Origin: Riptortus pedestris
Lineage: Eukaryota; Arthropoda; Insecta; Hemiptera; Alydidae
DNA: 64,000 nt
Reading direction: 5' to 3'
Assembly: GCA_019009955.1 (NCBI GenBank)
Contig: CM032230.1
Span: 27,656,001-27,720,000 of the forward strand
The translations under genes and the position numbers were made by a program. The notes under the pieces are model-generated. The model ran no database searches. It was not told the origin of the DNA and saw only the letters and a program-made list of their open reading frames with translations. Numbering within the stretch: the stretch's first letter is position 1; every line of letters starts with the position of its first letter. This document shows, piece by piece, positions 59,349 to 64,000 of the stretch.

Positions 59349-62129
59349 GATTGTTTTTTTTATATGGTATTGTTGTTTTTGTTGCATATGATTAATTTAA
59401 GTCTTATTTTTATTCTAGTTTCTTATTGTAGGCCTGTACAAAACAAAAATGTTTTGTATGTTTTTCTGTAAATATTATTGGTACCTTATATTCTTGAAGC
59501 CTTAAACCTTAAAATTTACTTTTTAAGGTATTGATGACTGAACTATTATGTAGTTGAAAAAAAAATATTTTTAAATATAAATATTTCAGGACATACACTT
59601 AACAATTTTTTTAGGAAGGCTCAATCCTGTTTTTTTGGCTGTTAATTTTTGCTTTTATATATTATTTTTATCTTATTTATTATTTGTTATTAAGTAACTT
59701 TTGTTTGTGTTTAAATTTCTACATAATAGAAATGTCCATATATTTATTTCTCATTCTTAAATATTATCATAAAACTTTTTAATGAATTAAATAAATAGCA
59801 GTGCAGATGATAGTATTAAAGAATAGAGAACAATTATTTATTATTATGAATTAATTCTTTGGTAATATGACTTCATGAAAGTTAGGTAATGAACTATCTG
59901 TTCTTTTGTTGTATTTCATGAAATTTCTTTGTCCTTATGATTTATTCCCCAACTTCATTCCAAATAGCTATTGTACTTCTGATCTTTAATTTATGAAAAA
60001 CATTTTTGCATTTCATTAGGAATCTGTCCCTTTTGAAATGACCTGAAATTAGAGTTGTAGTCTTATATTATTTATTGTTATTACAGATGGCCTAGATTTC
60101 TGGCATTGTCGTTCTGTTCTGAAATACATGGTAATGGCTGAGTTTATAAACTTTGTCCTACTTGCAATACAGCAAGTTCATATTATTAAAATATTGTAAT
60201 GTATTAAATTTTAATGTTTTCTTTGTTGGAATTAATGTTATTGTTTTAAATAATATTTCAGTGTAATGGATCAAATATCAAAATGTTAGTGATGGTGGAT
60301 CAACGAACTATAGTGCCTTTTCTTTCTCATTGTTACAATAAGTCTGTAGTTGATAATTTATATTTAAGCATTTATCAAGAATACGCTTATAGTTATGATC
60401 TTAGGTTATTTGAACTGCATACTTACTTGTAGATCATTTTTATGAGCTATGGGTCCTGTAATTTTGATAAATATTGCCAAGACAATATGTAAACAACTTA
60501 GGGCCCAATGGCATTTAGACATGAATTCTGACTAGTAAAATACTTCTAGATGTAAGAATTAGGAATTTCTTTATTTTTCCTTACTTAAGAGGGCCTCCTT
60601 TTTATAAAGTGATTTTAGTTTAAATGAATCAATGCATTACAGACTGTTAAAGAAGATTTGTATAAGATGATACTGGTTATAATACTATTTATTAAAATAT
60701 TGTACAATGTTTTGGTGGAATATATTTTTTTGAGCAATAATCCTTTTGTTTTTTTTCCTCCTTGTCAAAACTCTGATTATGAAAATAGTTGAAATGGTAG
60801 TAATTTATATTATTGGTTCAAAAAATGAAAAAGAAAAAATACAGAAAACTGAGAGAAAATAAAATTTAAAGAAAACAATCAAACAAATTAAGTAAACTTG
60901 ATAAATGTAGTAATAATAACTCGTATCCAGAATAAATAATACTAACCAGAATATATATTTTAGATTTATTTTTTTTAATATATTAGACTTAAGAAGTCAA
61001 AAAATTAGAATTTCCTTTAAAACAGTAAATCAATTTTGACTTCATTTCTTTGATTGTATGCCTAACATTCATTTACATGAAAGTATTTAAACCCTTAGAT
61101 TTTCTGCAAATTTCATTTAAATAAATTTTATATAAAAAACCTTTCGAGGTGCATTAGTGACTAGCCTTGTTAGTTAAGAAATGCTGGTAATACTAATTTC
61201 GATTTTAGATCTACGGAGAATTGAACCTAGTTCAAATTTATGAACCAAACGAAAAAATGATTTTTTATAAATTGTTTATTATGTAACTAGAATATATAAA
61301 AAGTATTTTGGGAAGATAAATGAATTGTGTATTGTGATGAACGATAAGGTTCATGTATATAAAAGGAATAGTTGTATTGCAGAGTTGAACCCTGAAATTT
61401 CCTTCCAATCTTAAGCTTTGCTCTGTTCGCCAATAAATATTTTTTAGGGTTTATTTAACCTCTCTTCATGGTTCACATTTATTTTTAATAAAAAATGTAA
61501 AAATTAGAGGAAATTAAAGAATGAAAAATACCTAATTATATTACATGTATAGCTTCATATGGTTATGAGCATATGTCAATGCTATTCTGTTGTCTGGGTG
61601 CTTGAATAATTTAGAAGTTCTCTCTGGGTCCTCTTGAGTGCATATGGTGTTTACTCATACTTATTATGGAAGAATTATTGAACTAAAAATTTTATGGGGC
61701 AGGAGAAAGGTCCTTTATATGTAAAATCAAGAAGTGTATTTACATGGATAACTTGATTTGCTAAAGAGTTATGAGAAATAATTTATGAGCTCCACAACTA
61801 GGCGATGTCGCTCAGTAACATTTATTTTCAATTCACTACATTAAAAGTTTTAAAATAAAGAAAAAGTGTTTTCAAAATTATTAAAACATAGTATAAAATA
61901 TAACTAAATAAAATTGAGCGTTAAATAAAACAATGTGAAAGTATAAATTTTGGTATGGGGATGTTGGAAATCTAAGGCACAAATTTAAAAATGTATAATA
62001 CACTATAACATAATTTGACATATAAAACAGAGAAGTGAGAAGGGTAGATGCGGTTTAAAGTTTGTTGTAAATGTCAATTGTCTTCAAGTGATAATATATT
62101 GTTTGGAAATATTTTTTGGATAAGTTATT
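59349..62129 (+). other. Cyclin E 3' flank and gene-free AT-rich DNA
   Basis: AT-rich sequence without a convincing frame. AATAAA at 59790-59795 is a possible polyadenylation signal for cyclin E, but several later A-rich hexamers exist, so the 3' end is open. Confidence 0.4.
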
Positions 62130-62164
62130 TTAAATATCACTTACTGCTATAAAAATGAGCCCAT

Positions 62165-62330
62165 TCACAAAATCCTCTAAAATTGTGTAAAACATCAGGT
62201 GAGAATTAATTTTCATGATTGTTTTTATACTCATCAAGTCTTTGTGGTAGGGTCAGGCAATAAATACGTCTTGGTTTATAATAGCCCTTTATTAAATATC
62301 TTTTTATCCTAATTTTTTGTGACTCCAATT
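62165..62330 (-). pseudogene. Unrecognised coding-like stretch
   Basis: On the minus strand, WQQLESQKIRIKRYLIKGYY and RIYCLTLPQRLDEYKNNHEN are open together for about 46 codons up to TAA. After the stop the same frame goes on with FSPDVLHNFRGFCEWAHFYS up to a GTAAGT donor near 62141. It could be a decayed gene or a terminal exon of a gene lying to the right. Family unknown. Confidence 0.3.
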
Positions 62331-62639
62331 GCTGCCACCTTAGGTGCCTTATTTGAAATGCTCATCATACCTGAAATCTATTGTAATATGCCTCTCACCA
62401 TTCATATGGTAAACCTATAGCCCAGTCCATCACTTGATTTCATAAGAGTTTTTTGGTAGCTTCCTTTGTTTTCCACATTAATATATATTTTTGACCACTG
62501 GCTGAGCGAATTCCTCAACTCATAAGAGATATTCGGAATTTTTTAATTTTAATCCTCTAAAACGTGGCCCCATGAAAACAACACAACATAAATTTTCAAA
62601 TGAGATGTTTTGTCATTGATTGACTTATTACTAATGTGA

Positions 62640-63310
62640 GAAAAGCGAGGGGGTTTACTGATGAGTGAAAATTAAAAAATTCATATATCGCATTTAATAT
62701 TAGAGTTAAAGAAAAAGCATTATAGAAAATGCAGGGAGGAAATTAAATTTTCAATAAAATTGGTATAACATTTTTTTATCCAACTCATCCTAAGGGAGAT
62801 GGTTTAAATTTTTTTTTCCATTCTAGTCTGATTTCAGGTATTAACAAACTTTATTTTTACAATCAAACAAAAATGATAACCACCAGAGTGATAACTGACG
62901 TGCATGTGTGTGTGTGTATATATATATATCATCAATCATCATCTAAAGGGGCTTTGTGCCATGTAGTTGCAATAAGTGTTCTTTCAGTAGCTCCTCTTTT
63001 TGTATCACTACCCACCCAAATTCATAAGATGATTGATGCCTTAAAAAAAAGATTTTCTAGGTCACCCTCTTCCCCAATGGCCAATATTTATTTATCCTGG
63101 GGTTCCACGTATATATCACTCTCCTATCAGCTCTCCGCATAGCTTGGCTCTGAAGATGGTGGTATGAACCTCTGAAAACTACTAAGCTTATGCAATAAAA
63201 CTTGTAAAGGATTGATGGAGTTCTCTTTCATTCCTGTATAGACTTGCTTTTTGTCATTTGCTAGATAGGATGGAGATGGATATTTGAAGAATTTTTATTT
63301 CAGTGTTGCC
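62640..63310 (+). mobile_element. Decayed Helitron-like copy split by another insertion
   Basis: Body remnants at 62640-62930 (GGGTTTACTGATGAGTGAAAA, 20 bases considered; ACCACCAGAGTGATAAC) end in a TG/TA tract. Sequence resuming the family (GATAGGATGGAGATGGATATT) is found only at 63260. The 320 nt between (62930-63250) is an unidentified insertion ending TGCAATAAAACTTGTAAAGG. Confidence 0.4.
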
Positions 63311-64000
63311 TATAATGTGGATTCTGAAGTGCTTCTTAACAGGGTCAAATGTTTTTTGAAATATTCTTCTTTTCCAAACCATCACTGTTATTTTCTTTTG
63401 GGGGAGTACACATTTTAATGCCATGCACGGCAATAGGTCATTGTTTTGTATATTGTTTATTAGGTTTCACTGCTAAGGGAACTCACATAGAATCACCTGG
63501 TTCATGCTATTCTAGTCCTTATGTCCACTTCTATTTGATGAAAGTAGTAAGTAATATTTCTTACTTAAGAGGGGGAGGATAGTTTGTTGTGTACTGGAGG
63601 ATTTAAGTGTGAGTCTCAAACAAAAGTTTTTTTAACTATGATTAATGAGTTTCGTTGTTGGACCTTTGACCCCCACGATCGCCTATTCAGCGTCATAAGG
63701 AAAGTGGGGGGGGGAGGGTTAAAGCTTAAAGAAGTAATCTACTTTGCTTCAAAAGGGTACAAGCATGGTGTGAGTGATATATTTAATCTGAATGCAGCAA
63801 GGTCTTGCCATTATTAATATTCACACAGTAAATACCCACCGCTTTTCAACAAGAACAAACCATTGTCATAAGGAATTATATTAATTTTGAGTTAAAAAAT
63901 TTTTGGTAACTACCGAGAAAAAGGTAAAATTGTCATTGTAGCTTCTTCTCGTTGAAAATGTACTTATTACTTCAAGTTCATATTAGGTTTAGACTGAATA

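Noticed and set aside
63349..63817. Two consecutive 77-codon plus-strand frames
   Set aside because: No recognisable motif and a poly-G run inside; coding status cannot be supported from this sequence.

Overview
This window is AT-rich eukaryotic nuclear DNA, almost certainly from an arthropod and probably an insect. The reasons are spliced genes of arthropod type (a Grindelwald-like TNF receptor and cyclin E), long introns, a tRNA-derived SINE, Penelope-like, Ty3/Gypsy and non-LTR elements, and many (TA)n microsatellites. I do not name a species. All gene names rest on reading motifs by eye.

Layout. (1) 1-12,654: a four-exon plus-strand gene for a small cysteine-rich single-pass receptor resembling Grindelwald. 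Its 9.6-kb first intron is full of repeats. (2) 12,655-23,600: mostly AT-rich sequence without genes, with an orphan minus-strand terminal exon (14,693-14,830), a relic of an uncharacterised protein family (about 16,950-17,340) and a SINE. (3) 23,640-28,100: a possible non-coding first exon ending in a perfect donor, and one coding exon (27,924-28,100) that tentatively resembles the SMYD4 N-terminus. (4) 29,900-35,720: two Penelope-like copies fused head to head into a giant palindrome, then a second, longer relic of the same uncharacterised family. (5) 37,038-42,493: a six-exon minus-strand gene rebuilt from splice sites and phases, whose C-terminal region resembles the CFAP97/Hemingway domain. 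(6) 44,745-51,095: a structurally complete but coding-defective Ty3/Gypsy LTR retrotransposon on the minus strand, inserted in an already decayed coding sequence. (7) 53,560-56,460: non-LTR retrotransposon relics. (8) 58,197-59,348: an intact, intronless cyclin E reading frame with an E2F-like site upstream and a Cdc4/Fbw7-type phosphodegron near its C-terminus.

One repeat family dominates the accessory sequence. It has some twenty full or partial copies on both strands. One end carries a small hairpin (ACGCAG-GGG-CTGCGT). The other ends in the 20-nt palindrome GATTTCCCTTAAGGGAAATC followed by TGCTAA. A (TA)n tract lies in the body of most long copies. This layout suggests a non-autonomous rolling-circle (Helitron/Helentron-like) family. 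The Penelope palindrome and another insertion sit in or beside its TA tracts. The host genes are not an operon; they are independent loci (cell-size/JNK signalling receptor, ciliary protein, cell-cycle regulator) separated by transposon debris.
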